A stretch of 64,000 nt of DNA. Origin: Saururus chinensis. Taxonomy: Eukaryota; Streptophyta; Magnoliopsida; Piperales; Saururaceae. Below the pieces are notes generated by a model. The model made no database searches, was not told the DNA's origin, and saw only the letters and a list, made by a program, of their open reading frames with translations. Where the stretch lies: the NCBI GenBank assembly GCA_035235625.1, contig CP141142.1, forward strand, positions 14,786,995 through 14,850,994, in the 5' to 3' direction. Shown in pieces: positions 22,744 through 35,110 of this stretch. Within the stretch, counting starts at the first letter, position 1, and each line of letters opens with the position of its first letter. A program made the position numbers and the translations under genes.

Positions 22744-24300
22744 AATTTTTTATGCCATTGCCAGGGACTTGTAAAGGAAAATAAATAAAATATAAAGTAA
22801 GTTTACCATGCTACTAGTTTTAACTTACTATTTAAAAAAACATGTTAGAGAGAAAGGTGTGAAAACAAGGAGGCATTAGAGAGGGGATTAGTCATGTATG
22901 ACCACGTAGGTACATGATCAAACACACTGGTTAGTTAGAGCTGATTTCAATCCCCTAGAGACTTGTGAAATTGAAAATGATCTTCCATTCACAACAGTAG
23001 ATAACATAGTGGAGAGGTCGAACCCCATAGAGAGTTATTTTCACCAAGCTTCATCAATCCTCCCTCGTGCATAGTGCTGCCCGCTACCACTACTACACAC
23101 TTTGAGATGAAAGATCAAGTCATTTAACTTCTTCCCATAATTAAATTTTCTTAAATATGTGCTAAATTTAAATTTTAAAATGTTAATGATAAGTTGGTCC
23201 AATTGTTTCCTTTCTCATTGAAGGACAAAGCAAATGCATGGTTGGCTTCTTTGCTAGCAGGTTCTATTAATTAATTGGAGGAACTTGTCAATAAGTTCCT
23301 TTCCAAAAAATTTCCAATGTCCAACACCAATGCTTTAAGGAGAGAAATAACTGTATGTTGTCAAGAGGTTCATTAAAAATTTTATGAGAGTTGGGATAGG
23401 TTTAAGGACTTAAATTTGAAGTGTGGCCACCATGTTTTGAAATATGGCAGCTTGTGCAATATTTTAAAAATGGTTTGTTTTAAACACACCTTAATATGAT
23501 TGAATCTATAAATGGTGGTTGTTTCTTGAGTCTAAATTATGATGCAACATATACATTCCTAGATGGTTTGTCTAAAAGTTCCCAGGATTGAGATTTTTTG
23601 AGCCATAGGGAAAATCCAACCCAAAAACCTAGGAAAAGAGGCTTATATAAAGTAGAGAAGATATTGATATAAAAGCTAGGTTAGACCAACTGAATAGAAA
23701 AGTAGAAGCCATGACCTTTGCTAGAAACATGAACTATGCCAACCAAATTCAAAATGAAGTGTGTTCATTATGTACAAGTCCAATGCATATTTCTCAAGTG
23801 TGTCGTTCCACGTTAGGTTATTCGGAGTGCTTTGCTAAACAAGCAAATGCACGAAACAATTATGAGAAACCTTTTGCAAGCCCCTTCTTTGAGACATACA
23901 ATCCAAATTGGTGAAATTATCCAAATTTCTCTTATAGGCAAAACCAACCTCCCATGAATGGCGTAGGACAACAAATGCAAGAGATGCCTACTCAATTTAG
24001 GTAGCCCAATCCCACCTACACCTCATTCTCCAATTAGCACCTCATGTTGTTGCACCATCACATCAACAATTATCACTTGAAGAGTCACTCAAAACGTTCA
24101 TGTTGTATGATAACCAAGCCATATTAGAATTGAAAAAATCTGGTCAAATGAACACTCAAGCAATAGCTAAACTAGAAACTTAAATTGGCCAGTTAGGAAC
24201 TTATTTAGGGGAGAGAGAGAAAGACATGTTTATCGGTCAACCTATACCCAACCCTAAAGGTGTTTATGGGTGATTTTTCCATCTTTGACTCTACATTTCA
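22744..24300 (+). pseudogene. Athila A gag relic
   Basis: After the primer-binding site, fragments of the gag polyprotein can be read in shifting frames: KDKANAWLASL at about 23,223, EELVNKFLSK, and WDRFKDL near 23,390, matching the conserved Athila capsid order. Many stops interrupt it and no zinc knuckle is visible. It runs directly into late RT sequence. Confidence 0.7.
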
Positions 24301-24303
24301 TGA

Positions 24304-26370
24304 GTGTTTGCACCACCTATTCCTAGTGTTAGTGGTTTAAATAGAAGAATCTTGTACTTAACTAAGAGAAATGTCATTTTATGGTACATAACGCGATTGT
24401 TCTTGGGCATATCATATCACACAAGGGCATTGAGGTTGAAAGCTAAGATTGATTTAGTTTCTCACCCTCCACCTCCACGGACTTTAAAAGAATTTAAATT
24501 ATTTTTAGGACATACAGGGTTTTATAGGAAATTCACCAAAAACTTTAGTGAAATTTCTAAACCTTTGTGCAATTTACTTGCCAAGGATTCTCCATTTTCC
24601 ATTGATGATGAGTGTCTTCCCGCTATTTAAAGGATGAAAACTGAATTGACCTCTGCACCTATTATTCGACCACCTAATTGGAGTATGCCCTTTGAGATTA
24701 CATGTGATACCTCTCGTAATGTCATTGGTGCTATTTTAGGGCAGTACATTGATAAACTTCCCCATGTAATCTACTATGCCAGTAAAACACTAAATGATGC
24801 TAAACTCAACTACTTTACAATTGAAAGTATACTAGATAAGTTTAGGTCCTATTTATTAGGTTCTAAGATCTTTGTCTCATCAGATTATGCTGCCTTAAAG
24901 TACCTTTAGTCTGAAAAGAATGCTAAACCTTGTCTTATCTAATGGACATTGTTCCTACAAGAATTTGATCTTGAAATTCGAGATAAGAAGGGTTCTAAAA
25001 ATGTTACAGCAGACTACCTATCTAGATTGATTATGTACTTATTACTTAGTCTTTTCTAGATGAGCATTTACTTGATATCTCACAATTGCCTTTGTATGTT
25101 GATATAGTGTTATCTTGTTACTGAGCAAATTCCTTCTCATTGGGCTAAATGAAATAGATTTAAATTTTTAGCTGGGGTTAAGTATTTCTTATGTCGGCGT
25201 CTCTTACCTTTTCAAATAATATCCCTATCAAATAAGTATGAGGTTTGTTCCTAAAAATGGTCAACAAAATGCCATCTTTTGTTGTCATGATCATGCTTGT
25301 GGTGACCACTTTAGTTCTAGAAAGACTGCAGCAAAGATTTTGCAATGTGGATTTTACTAGGCTGCCATTTTTATAGATTCTCACACTTATTGCTTGGCCT
25401 GTGAACGATGACAAAACTTAGGGAGTACATCACACAAAAATATGATGCCACTAAACCCAATTTTGATAGTTGAGATATTTGATGTTTGGGGCATATATTT
25501 TTTGGGTTATTTTCCTAATTCTTTTAGTAATCTGTACATCCTTGTAGGGTATTTTATGTCAAAATAGGTAAAGCCTATTGCCTGCAAAACTAATGGTCAC
25601 AAGGTTACGGTTTGATTTTTTAGAGAGAATTTTTTTTGCACACTTTGGTACTCTACATGCCATTATTAGTGATGGGGGGAAGCATTTCTGTAATAGGGTT
25701 TTTGAGTGTTAAAGAAGAAATTTGGTATGAACCATAAAATTACTACACCTTACCACCCCCAGACTAGTGGTTAAGTTGAGATTTCTAATTGGGAGATTAA
25801 ACACATTTTGGAGAAAATGGTGACACCTAATAAGAAAGATTGGTCTTCACAGATTACCAATGCATTATGAGCATACTGTATTACATTTAAAACTCCCATT
25901 ATAATGTGTCCAAATAGAATTGTTTTTGGTAAGGTTTGTCATTTTCTTGTTGAGTTAAAACATATTGGGCTATAAAGAAATTGAATTTTGATCTTAACAA
26001 AGTAGGTACTAATAAGAAGTTGCAAATTAATGAATTTGAGGAAATTTGAAATGTTGTTTATGATTGTGCTAAAAATTATAAGGACCAAATGAAAAAGGTT
26101 CATAATTTGAACATTTTATGAAAATCTTTTACACCTGGTCAGAATGTCCTTCTTTACAATTCTCATTTGTATTTATTTCATGAAAAATGAGATTTCGATG
26201 GACAAGTCATTTTATAGTTTGCACTGTTTATTCCCATGAAGTTATTGAGATTCCTAGGAATGGTGATGTGTTTAAACTCAATTGTCACCGTCTCAAACCA
26301 TTTGCATAGCTGAGGAGTCTAGAAGTTGATGAATTACTTTTGGAATATTCTATTTATCAAGACCCAGCTT
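24304..26370 (+). pseudogene. Athila A pol relic (RT-RNase H-integrase)
   Basis: Late RT: LFLGHTGFYRKFTKNFSEI (about 24,500). RNase H region: FEITCDTS, HVIYYASKTLND and FRSYLLGSK, with LQEFDLEIRDKKG near 24,957. Integrase: HDHACGGHFSS zinc-finger piece (about 25,290), and a degenerate match to HPQTSGQVE near 25,750. The catalytic YxDD part of RT is missing. Frames are broken by stops at about 24,628, 24,907 and beyond, so it is not functional. Confidence 0.82.
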
Positions 26371-28149
26371 TAGGTGTGTCTGGGTGAAGACAATAAACTT
26401 AGCACTCTCGGGAGGCAACTCAACTTTCTATTTTTGTGAGTTATTTTTGTTTAGTTTAGTGATTAGTGTTTTAATTTTTTTAGTTAGTTTTCAATTTATA
26501 ATCTTTGACAATTTATCTAATCATTATGTGGGTGTTCTTATATGATTTATTATTGATTTACCAATATGCGATTATGCTTGTGCTTTATTGACTATTTTTC
26601 TTATGAATACTATGACACAAGCATGTCAACAAAGGTACTATTTCTTCTTCGTCCTCTTTTCTTATCTTAAGCATTGTATTTACTTTTATTTATATATTGA
26701 GGATAATGTTTAGGTTAGGTTTGGGGGTGTAGTAAGAGATTTTTATTTTTGTTTATATTGTATGTGTCTTAGTTTTAGTGAAAAAATTAATTATATTTTT
26801 TTAATTTCTTTTAGGTTTTTTCTTATTTACATTGAGGCTTCTGTTAGACATGTGACTGTGTTAATGATATCAGACTGTTTAGAACATATTTATATGACTT
26901 GACAGAGTTAATGATTTTGAGTTCTGATTGGATCATATTGATTTCTTGTGCTCCTATTGCAAAGAATTAGAAAGACATTTATCTAAGTCAGAATTCGAGC
27001 CCTTGATTATGGCCTTACATCTTTTTGGATATCATTGAATCTAAGTAATTTTTTTATGAGAGTACAACTTTGGTACGATCTAGTAGTACTCATGTTATCA
27101 TAATAGAGTTTGTTGCTTTACTATTCTTAGTTTGTAGATCAGTTTAAAACTTGATGTCATCACAATTAAGGTTGAGTGTATAATGTGCTCAAGAAGAAAT
27201 AAGAAAAAAAAGAGAACAAAATTAAAAAAATTAATGAAAAAATTGTAAAGAGCTGAAAAATTAAAGTATCTCTATTTGGTGGACAGGGCCTTGGCGTGCC
27301 TCACTAAGGATAGGGTGTTAGAGTTCAGTGGTAGAGTTGACTAATTTATGATATGCATAGCCTTGTAGCCTATTTGGTTCAAGTTCTTAAGCCCTTGGGG
27401 TGCATTAACACTTAGTACTCTAAATCAACTAGATTGGGAGTCCCTGACCTAACACTTATTACACGAATCTTATAGAAAGTTTAATAAGGCTAAGCCTTGT
27501 ACATGTCATATGAGATGAGCATAGAAGGTTAGTACCACATTATATAGTTATATACTAAATGGGTTGTCAGGTGATTTAGGCTATTTTACTTTTCAAGGAA
27601 GGTTTTACATGATTTTCTATTATGATCTCTAGAAGATAAATGGATGCCAATGTATATTTTTTTTAGTGTTAAATTGAAATTGCTAAGTGGTCATGAGACA
27701 CATTGAGTTGTTCGATTTATAAGATTGGGATTGCATAATTACAATGTAATGTTTATTTTTTAAAACCATTAGGTATGTATGAGCACTTGCCACCAATAAC
27801 AAGTTGTCAAAATGAATTATCATTTTAAAAGACAAGTTGTATTATACATTACACTCACTTATGATTGATTTTATTAAATAAAGTCACAAATTTAGAAGTA
27901 GTTGATGTGCAAATTTTCTGTGGTTCAATTTTGTTTTTGATTTTTTTAGTTTTAAATTTTATGGGTAAATTCACTAGAAACCCTCTTGAGACTATAACTC
28001 ATCAACTAGTGTAAGCTAGAGGGTTAAAGGTTTGCTGCATATGCTGAATGCAATCGAGATTTCTTGCGGAAGTGGAGTAGTTAGTTTTGATTTCTATTAT
28101 TTTTCTTTTGTTTTACTCAAGGACTAGCAAAATATAGGTTTAGGGTATT
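26371..28149 (+). other. Athila A post-pol region and polypurine tract
   Basis: About 1.8 kb between pol and the 3' LTR, the env-like position in Athila, without an open frame here. It is colinear with 55,830-57,614. A purine-rich GGTTTAGGG stretch lies just before the 3' LTR. Recognisable landmarks such as TGAGTGTATAATGTGC at about 27,174 recur in all three Athila-like copies. Confidence 0.65.
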
Positions 28150-29113
28150 TGATATGTACATAATATAACTATCTATATACCCTAGTTTTATTCACTTTAG
28201 GGTTAATTTTATATTAATATAGGCTTATTAGAGTTTCATTGTGTTTTATAGATTTTGACAAGCTTAATTTATGAAAAGGATACTTTGATCATTGAGGATG
28301 AATTTTTATTCAAGTTGTCTCATGTTTGTTCAAGTTGGCAGTTAGTTGTACAAAAGGACTTAAGAAAGCAAGCAAGCAACAAGTTCCCAACAAACAGAGT
28401 AAAAAAGGAAATCTAACACATAGCATGGACAAGAGCTTATAAAAGGAAAGATAAAAAAATCTAGCATCTTTTGGCTAATGCAAGGGATAAATAGACTATA
28501 CGTAGAACAACCAGCTCGACCAAAATCAGAAAGGAATGTCCAAAAATTGAAGAAATGGTGATCTGCATATAATGAAATTCGTAATAGTGAAAAACAGAGT
28601 TTAAGTAGTGAAAGATAGAAAAGGAAGTTAAGAATAAGGAATTAAGTGGGCAGCAAGGAAAAGCAAGGAAAAGGATGGATTAGATAAACAAAATCAACTA
28701 TATTGGGTTGAAATTGAAGCTTAAAGATTGACAGAACAGTTATGTCGAAATTTATATAAATAGAGCACATAGAACTTTGAAATTAGAGGGAGGAGAATAA
28801 AAGGAACCAGCGACAAAATCCTTCAATCCCATCCTCCGAAATTGATTAGAAAATACTTTAAAAGTGAGAGAATTGAAGTCCCAAGCTAGAGGAGCAAAGA
28901 AGAATCAAGAAGCAAAAAAAAAATCTTCTAGTTACTGTAGTGTAATGTAGCAGAGCTGGAGGTTGAAGATGTTCATCAGTATTGCAGCACTTCAAAATTT
29001 TTGACTTTTCTTGATTTTCTTCTAAAGTTGTAAGTTTCTTTGCACTTAACGTAATGGAGATTATGGTTTTAATTTTTAGGTTAATGAATAGCTTAGTTTT
29101 TCATCAAAGATTA
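28150..29113 (+). repeat. Truncated 3' LTR of Athila A
   Basis: Begins TGATATGTACATAATATAAC and follows the 3' LTR of copy B to the words CATCAAAGATTA, where it breaks off. About 0.96 kb of an expected 1.8 kb remains. The break joins the G-rich minisatellite of the collapsed unit 3. Confidence 0.8.
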
Positions 29114-29690
29114 TGGTTGTGAGGGGAGAAGGGATTGGGCAGTGGTCGGCAAGAGAAGGAGGTGGTGGAGGGCCTGATGGGAGGCATGGTCAAGGTGGTG
29201 GCTAATGGAAGAGGAAGAGGTAGAGAGTAGAGTGGTGGCATACTATCCCCATGGAAGTGGAGAGGGAGGGTATAGAAGGTGTTGGGGTGGTGGCTACTGA
29301 GAGTGGAAAGTACAGAGGGATAGAGGGGCAAGGTTGGGTTAGTGGCCGACAGGAAAGGAGGTGGTGGAGGGTGGAGTTCTCTTGAAAAGAATGATGGAGT
29401 GGGTGGCCGCTTAAGAATGGAGAGGGAAATGAGGGCAAGCCGGTAAGGGAGGCAACATCATTGTGGCTGGCTGTAGGAGAAGGATGTGGTGGACGGAGAG
29501 GGGAGGAGAGTTGGGGTGGTGGCCAGCAGGAGCCTCGATGGAGGGCAGAGGGGTGGACTATAGGCCGGAGGGGAGGGAGGGAGGGAGGGAGGGAGGGAGT
29601 GGGTGGAGTGGAGAGTGTAGAGTGGCTGGAAATGTAAAAGGAGGGGGGAGGGGATTTAGGGCAAAAAAAAGGGGTTTCATCTCGGTCATT
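29114..29690. repeat. G-rich minisatellite-like tract, unit 3
   Basis: Same tract as 1,597-1,941 plus 4,154-4,340, and without the solo LTR (the site is around 29,454). It includes a run of about seven GGGA units at 29,570-29,600. Its open frames are low complexity. Confidence 0.75.
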
Positions 29691-31590
29691 CATTCAAATG
29701 AATAATCGAAATTAGATTAGGGAATAAGAAAAAAAGGAAATTCAGTTGGGTTCAATTTCGGGTTTTCACAAGCTGGAACCATACTGAACAAAAAACAAAT
29801 TAATTCCATAACTCATGACACTGAACCAGAACCAAATAATGAACCAAACCGAACCAAATTGACTTTTTGGTGCATACCTTTAGATGCAGTCCCTCACAAC
29901 TAACTACGATAACTTGTAAGCCTAGAATCTCCTCAACTATTTTAAAGTTCAACCTTTTCCATTTGTCCTTACCCTTCGGCCTATGAGAAACAATCCAAAA
30001 AGGTAAATCTATTTTTTTTAACTTAGGGACAAGTTGTACAGCTTATCATCAGTATTTTTGTGACAAAGTCCTAACTATTGGTTTGCAAAATATGTGTATG
30101 ACATAGGCAAACTAAGAAAAATAAAATCTCTCTAACTTATAATTAAGTTAAAAAATTTATATTCCCTTTTTATAAAAATTAAGTGATTTTTTTGAATTCA
30201 ACTAGCCTAATTTCAAAATGTTCTAATGACATTTTGCAATAAAATTAGCAAGCAAAAGAAAAGAATTTTTTCATAGAAACCCAATTAGGAGAAAACTACA
30301 AGACACACTATCCAGATCAACTATATGCATTATGTAAATTTGAGATTCTAACATTATTGATTACAAAGAATAAAGACTCATTTTTCTTCAAATGGTTGAT
30401 TCTTCAGACCACTTAAATTTTTAATCAATCATTCATTAGTTGTTTATTGGCACTAATTCAATCTTCTTCTCTTTGTGCTCTTTAATCAAAGTAGATATTT
30501 TATGTCTTCATTTAAAATAAATCATTTTTTCACTTTGATATTCTCAACAACAGTCTTCATTGAATAACATGCATTACATGTGTTTTTGTAACCTCATCCC
30601 ATCTATATTAACACTTTTGATTAAAGTGGACACTTTCTTACTTTAAAAGACTATTTTTTTCAAAAACTCCATTGGAACAACTCCATGTATGTTCTCTAAT
30701 TTTTCAAAATTTTATCTCTCCTTTTCATCACATCCCAAACCCTTTCTATGGATTATACCAAGTCTCAAAAGGAACATGACTCGAACTAGGAATCTAACTT
30801 ATACAAGAAAAGCCTAAACTATAAAACTCTACGCTCCATCGATCGATCGTTCAATATATAGGGTGATCGATTGATCCTCATCCTATGAAATAATGACTCT
30901 TATATCAATCAATCTGTCGACTATACAATCGATTAATAAACTCTTAGTTTCGATTAACAAAGGGTGTTTTCATGTGTCGATCAATCATTTCCATAAGTGA
31001 TCAATCAATCTTCTATGTTTCAGAGATTTTTCTATAGGTCATAACCAATTGATCTTTCCTGTTAAGCGATCAATCGTTTTGAGAAATTTTTTTTATTTTT
31101 CAATATAAAAACCTTAAATTTTTATTATTATTTTACTTAAGGTCTCTTTTACCTTAAATTGTGTGAATGTAAATTATATAAGTGTTTTAACATGATGAAG
31201 CACATATTAAGTAATTATAAATTATACATTAATGACATTATTTTGATTACAGAAATAAAAGAATATATAACATAAAAACACTTATATTCTTAGACTAACC
31301 CAACCTTATTAAAGGTGGACTTAAAAGTTTTAAACCCGACAGAGAATTCTAGGCCCAAAAATTTATAACCCTAACCCACATTATTACTAACTATGTAGGG
31401 TCAAGCTTGGCTGCCGACCCATAAAAGCATCACCTCTAGCCACAAGTGCACTTGTCCATTGTCATAAATATGTTGGTTAGCAAATGTACTTTTTTATTAT
31501 AGAAAACGTTAATTGTTGCTATTGTTTGTTTTTTTATCTTTGCGCAATAAGGAACTTGTTACTTACCCTGATAAGTACTAGGCTGTTTGT
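29691..31590. other. AT-rich upstream region, unit 3
   Basis: Colinear with 4,360-6,265 and 37,040-38,720. No gene is seen. Confidence 0.6.
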
Positions 31591-32400
31591 ATCACGTGTA
31601 TTTGTCAATTGTCATGGAACATGTGACATAGAAATTAAACGTCATCATTGATTACCCATGAGCATTTAATATCACGTGGAAAGCAATGATAGGAATCCTT
31701 GAACAAGAGGCAAAAGATATTTGCCTAGCATTTTTGTCATGGACACCACTCTATATACGTGTCTTCCTCAATTAAGTTTAACAGTATCAAGTATAAAGAC
31801 CCCATATCAGTACTACTGTCTCATAAAAACTATCAATTGCTTTGAGAATATTTTTTTTATTTTTCAATATAAAAACCTTAAATTTTTATCATTATTTTAC
31901 TTAAGGTCTCTTTTACCTTAAAGTGTGTGAAGGTAATGTATGTAAGTGTTTTAACATGATGAAGCACCTATTAAGTAATTATAGATTATACATTAATGAC
32001 ATTATTTTGATTTCAGAAATAAAATAATATAAAACATAAAGTCACTTATATTCTTAGACTAAGCCAACCTTATTGAAGGTGGACTTAAAATTTTTAAACC
32101 CGATGAGAATTCTAGGCCCAAAAATTTATAACCCTAACCCACATTTTTACTAACCATGTAGGGTTGAGCTAGGCGGCCGACCCATAAAAGCATAACCCCG
32201 AGCCACAAGTGCACTTGTCCATTGTCATAAATATGTCAGTTAGCAAATGTACTTTTTTATTGCAATACAGAAAACATTAATTGTTGTTATTGCTTGTTTT
32301 TTTATCTTTGCGCAATAAGGTACTTGTTACTTACCCTGATGAGTACTAGGCTGTTTGTATCACGTGTATTTGTCAATTGTTATGGAACATGTGACATAGT
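31069..32400 (+). repeat. Tandemly duplicated TPS promoter region, unit 3
   Basis: The block starting at 31,069 (ATCAATCG-type start) is repeated from 31,832 with a period of 763 bp. The first copy keeps both G-boxes (31,593-31,598 and 31,673-31,678) and a TATATA at 31,752-31,757, and stops just before where the ATG would be. The second keeps one G-box (32,361-32,366) and then jumps into exon 6 sequence at about 32,400. Confidence 0.78.
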
Positions 32401-33720
32401 ACCTAGTGGGAAGGTGCAAGATAGTACCTAGAAAATGGTACGATTAGTTTTGGTGCTCCAGGCATATTGGCTCATTTGTTATGCATCTTGGGGGAAAAGC
32501 TTTGCATTGAGGGTGTAGTAGATGTAAAATCTCATGCCTAGTTGCATTCCTCCGGGATGACTTGAATAGTGCTAAGTTACGGTTTCAGCACTGCCCAGTT
32601 GCAACATTATAAATACCTCTTTCCAGTGAAAAAACAAAGAAAAAAAGGCTTAAACATTAGATCAAGATAGTTCTTACAAGAGACTGTAAATTATTCTTGT
32701 GGTAAATGTCACCAGAAAGCTGCTCACGTTACCTTTCGTCTACTTGGAGTTTGCAGGTGTGAGCCGTTCTAAGCTTTGGTAGAGATGGGACTGGGGATTG
32801 AAAGTGGACCACAAACATAAGGGGCCAAATATTGTGGTCTCACTTAAATGTATAAGTCCTTTTGATTGCGTCATTTTAGTCTCACCTTTAAGTCAATGGC
32901 CAGAATTTAGTAATTTGTAATTTGAGACCAGTAGTCAGATAGTTGTTGTGGAACCAATTTAGATGTAGATACCACCTTTGACCCATCTCATTAAAACACG
33001 GTGAAATTTTAACCGTCCCTTACAAGTGACCAAAAATTTACATTAAGAGCCTTTGTGTTTACCCTCCTCCCGTCCTACACAACCCTTATTAGATGATCTA
33101 ATACTAATAAGTCCATCTGGAGCATACCAATGAACGGGCCTGCACTCTCCTCTATTATGGTCAAATACAACCCTCGACCTATGTTTTTGCTAGATAAAAT
33201 ATGTAAGCCTCACACAAAGCTCATTTCGGCCCACATGTTCCGTCTAACCAAAACTTTGTTGGAAGGTTTTTATGGACATATTTTTGGGTATTATGTTTTT
33301 GCTAGATAAAATATGTAAGCCTCACACAAAGCTCAGTTCGGCCCACATGTTCTGTCTAACCAAAACTTAGTTGGAAGGTTTTTATGGACATATATTTGGG
33401 TATTATGTTTTTGCCTTATCTATTGATGATATTTTTCTCTATATATTTGAATTACAAAAACCACGAAGGATACGATGGATCAATTGTAATATTGCTACTT
33501 GAAGGAAGCTGGCAGACATATCAAGTATTTGATCAATAGGGAATGGAAGAAACCAAACAAGAAGTGCCTATTTTCTAAGCATTTCACTTCCCATTCACTC
33601 AATGCTTCTCTAAACATGGCTCGAATGACACATTTTGCATATAATTACAATGATGCTCTCCGCAATGTTGCTTTACAAGAGCATCATAATTTGTTCCATG
33701 AGGATAATATCAACGTATGA
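32401..33720 (+). pseudogene. Terpene synthase pseudogene, copy 3 (exon 6-7 remnants)
   Basis: Exons 1-5 are gone. Exon 6 remains at about 32,401-32,580 with small deletions (GAPGILAHL-like and a REDDLNSAK-like end). Exon 7 runs from about 33,453 to the TGA at 33,718-33,720, with a frameshift after YDGSI; from 33,499 it reads the C-terminal block ...LINREWKKPNKK...ASLNMARMTHFAYN...HEDNINV. The acceptor AG before exon 7 has become AT. Intron 6 carries a 112-bp tandem duplication at 33,181-33,404. It is clearly non-functional. Confidence 0.85.
33181..33404. repeat. 112-bp tandem duplication in copy 3 intron 6
   Basis: ATGTTTTTGCTAGATAAAAT starts at 33,181 and again at 33,293, with nearly identical sequence following each. 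The other two TPS copies have a single version. Confidence 0.85.
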
Positions 33721-34334
33721 GTTTCTGAGACACCCATATACTACAATAACTTAACTTTGAATAAAGAAGGGAAGACTGCTTTCAGGACCTTCATCTCATT
33801 GCAAATATGTATTAAGTGGACGCAATTGGTTTGACGGACATGTAGAGAAGGGTAGTTTGACTGTGCCTAACAATAATCCTGCAATATTTTTGATTTGTGT
33901 GACAGACATAGACATGATCGTGAAAAAATCATGTGTGATTTCATTACAATTGTTGGATAGGTTGTTCATGTTAGATGTTAATTTGTCCAAGGAGTTTTTT
34001 TCCATATTACCTGACCGAAAAGCCAAATATATCATATTCTCTACTACTTAACATTAAATACCATATTACTTGCTTTAGGACAATATAGCCCTTGGGTTTA
34101 AATAAATCTAATCCCCACACAAATCCTCATAAAAGCATAGTAGGCACCGTTCAGGTGTAGAGGAACGATCGGAGCCATGGTGGAGCTCTCCGGCGGGAGA
34201 TGACCGTCTGCGACCCACATAAAAGTTGCCGAAGATGATAAAAAGAAGTTTTTTGCATTACATAAGTGGTTCCTAGTGAAAAAAGCTTCATTTTTACTAA
34301 TCCGATCACCCTTTAACTAGCATAATAGTGAGGA
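33721..34334 (+). other. 3' flank of TPS copy 3
   Basis: Conserved with 11,050-11,672 and 42,763-43,368. No gene is seen. Confidence 0.6.
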
Positions 34335-35110
34335 TTGACATTTACATCTTTTACAATACAAAGGTAGGCAATGATTATGTGTATGCAGGTGGAAATATGC
34401 AATTGATGAACATTAATTTGTCGATGAGGTTCGGCAAGTTGTGAGTACAAGTCATTGAAAGACTTGTTATCAATGGTAATGTGACTTTAAAGTATTTTAT
34501 TTCATCTTCGCAATCATCCATTCCATATGAATTAGAAGATGATGAAGAAATACAATCAATGTTTTCTATTAATGAGATGGGAAATAAAGAAGTATTATCA
34601 TTATATGCGGAGATGAAAGAGACTGACAAATGTGACAAATCATCATTAGTGGAATGGAACTAGACTGTCAATAGAGATAAATCATCAGTTGTATCAGCTT
34701 ACCCTAGCCTGAATGGAGGATTACAAATGAGAGTCAATGATACACAATTCATTTGAGAAACACGCAAGTAACAATGAATTTTAGATTACATAGCATTAAA
34801 CTTTATCATTGCTTTACCGTATACTCAAACACACAATATTTATAATATTGTATTCAGCAAAAATACGATATCTATAATTTCATATAACTAATGTTGAGAA
34901 ATACAAAGCGATATCTTACAAATTCTTGTTAGCATGGATACAATAAAATAAATTTAGAGAATATCATCCCATCGATAACACGATAAAATTTGTAAGCGTG
35001 TAACTGAATACACAATGTTGATCAATTACATCATATATTGATTAATACGTTACTATCCAATGCAGATTGGTAGTACTGGTAGATTTCAACTTAACAAATT
35101 AATGTCACAT
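34335..35110 (+). pseudogene. MULE transposase N-terminal relic, unit 3
   Basis: Homologous to 19,880-20,620. It reads IFYN...YVYAGG, then MTLKYFISSSQSSIPYELEDD around 34,481, with several stops. It is the only version with neither a CACTA insertion nor an adjacent Athila, so it serves as the reference empty site for CACTA element B (ATTGATGAAC at about 34,393). It merges into the start of unit 2. Confidence 0.55.

Larger units (their letters stand above)
20952..29113 (+). mobile_element. Athila-type Ty3/Gypsy retrotransposon A, decayed
   Basis: Order: 5' LTR, primer-binding site, gag, pol (RT/RNase H, integrase), long non-coding 3' region, polypurine tract, truncated 3' LTR. The primer-binding site at 22,750-22,767 resembles the tRNA-Asp type used by Athila (core CCATTGCC). 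RT-RNase H and integrase motifs are those of the Athila/Tat lineage. Stops and frameshifts run throughout. Protease and the N-terminal half of RT appear deleted, as in copy B. The 3' LTR ends abruptly at about 29,113 in the G-rich minisatellite. Confidence 0.85.
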
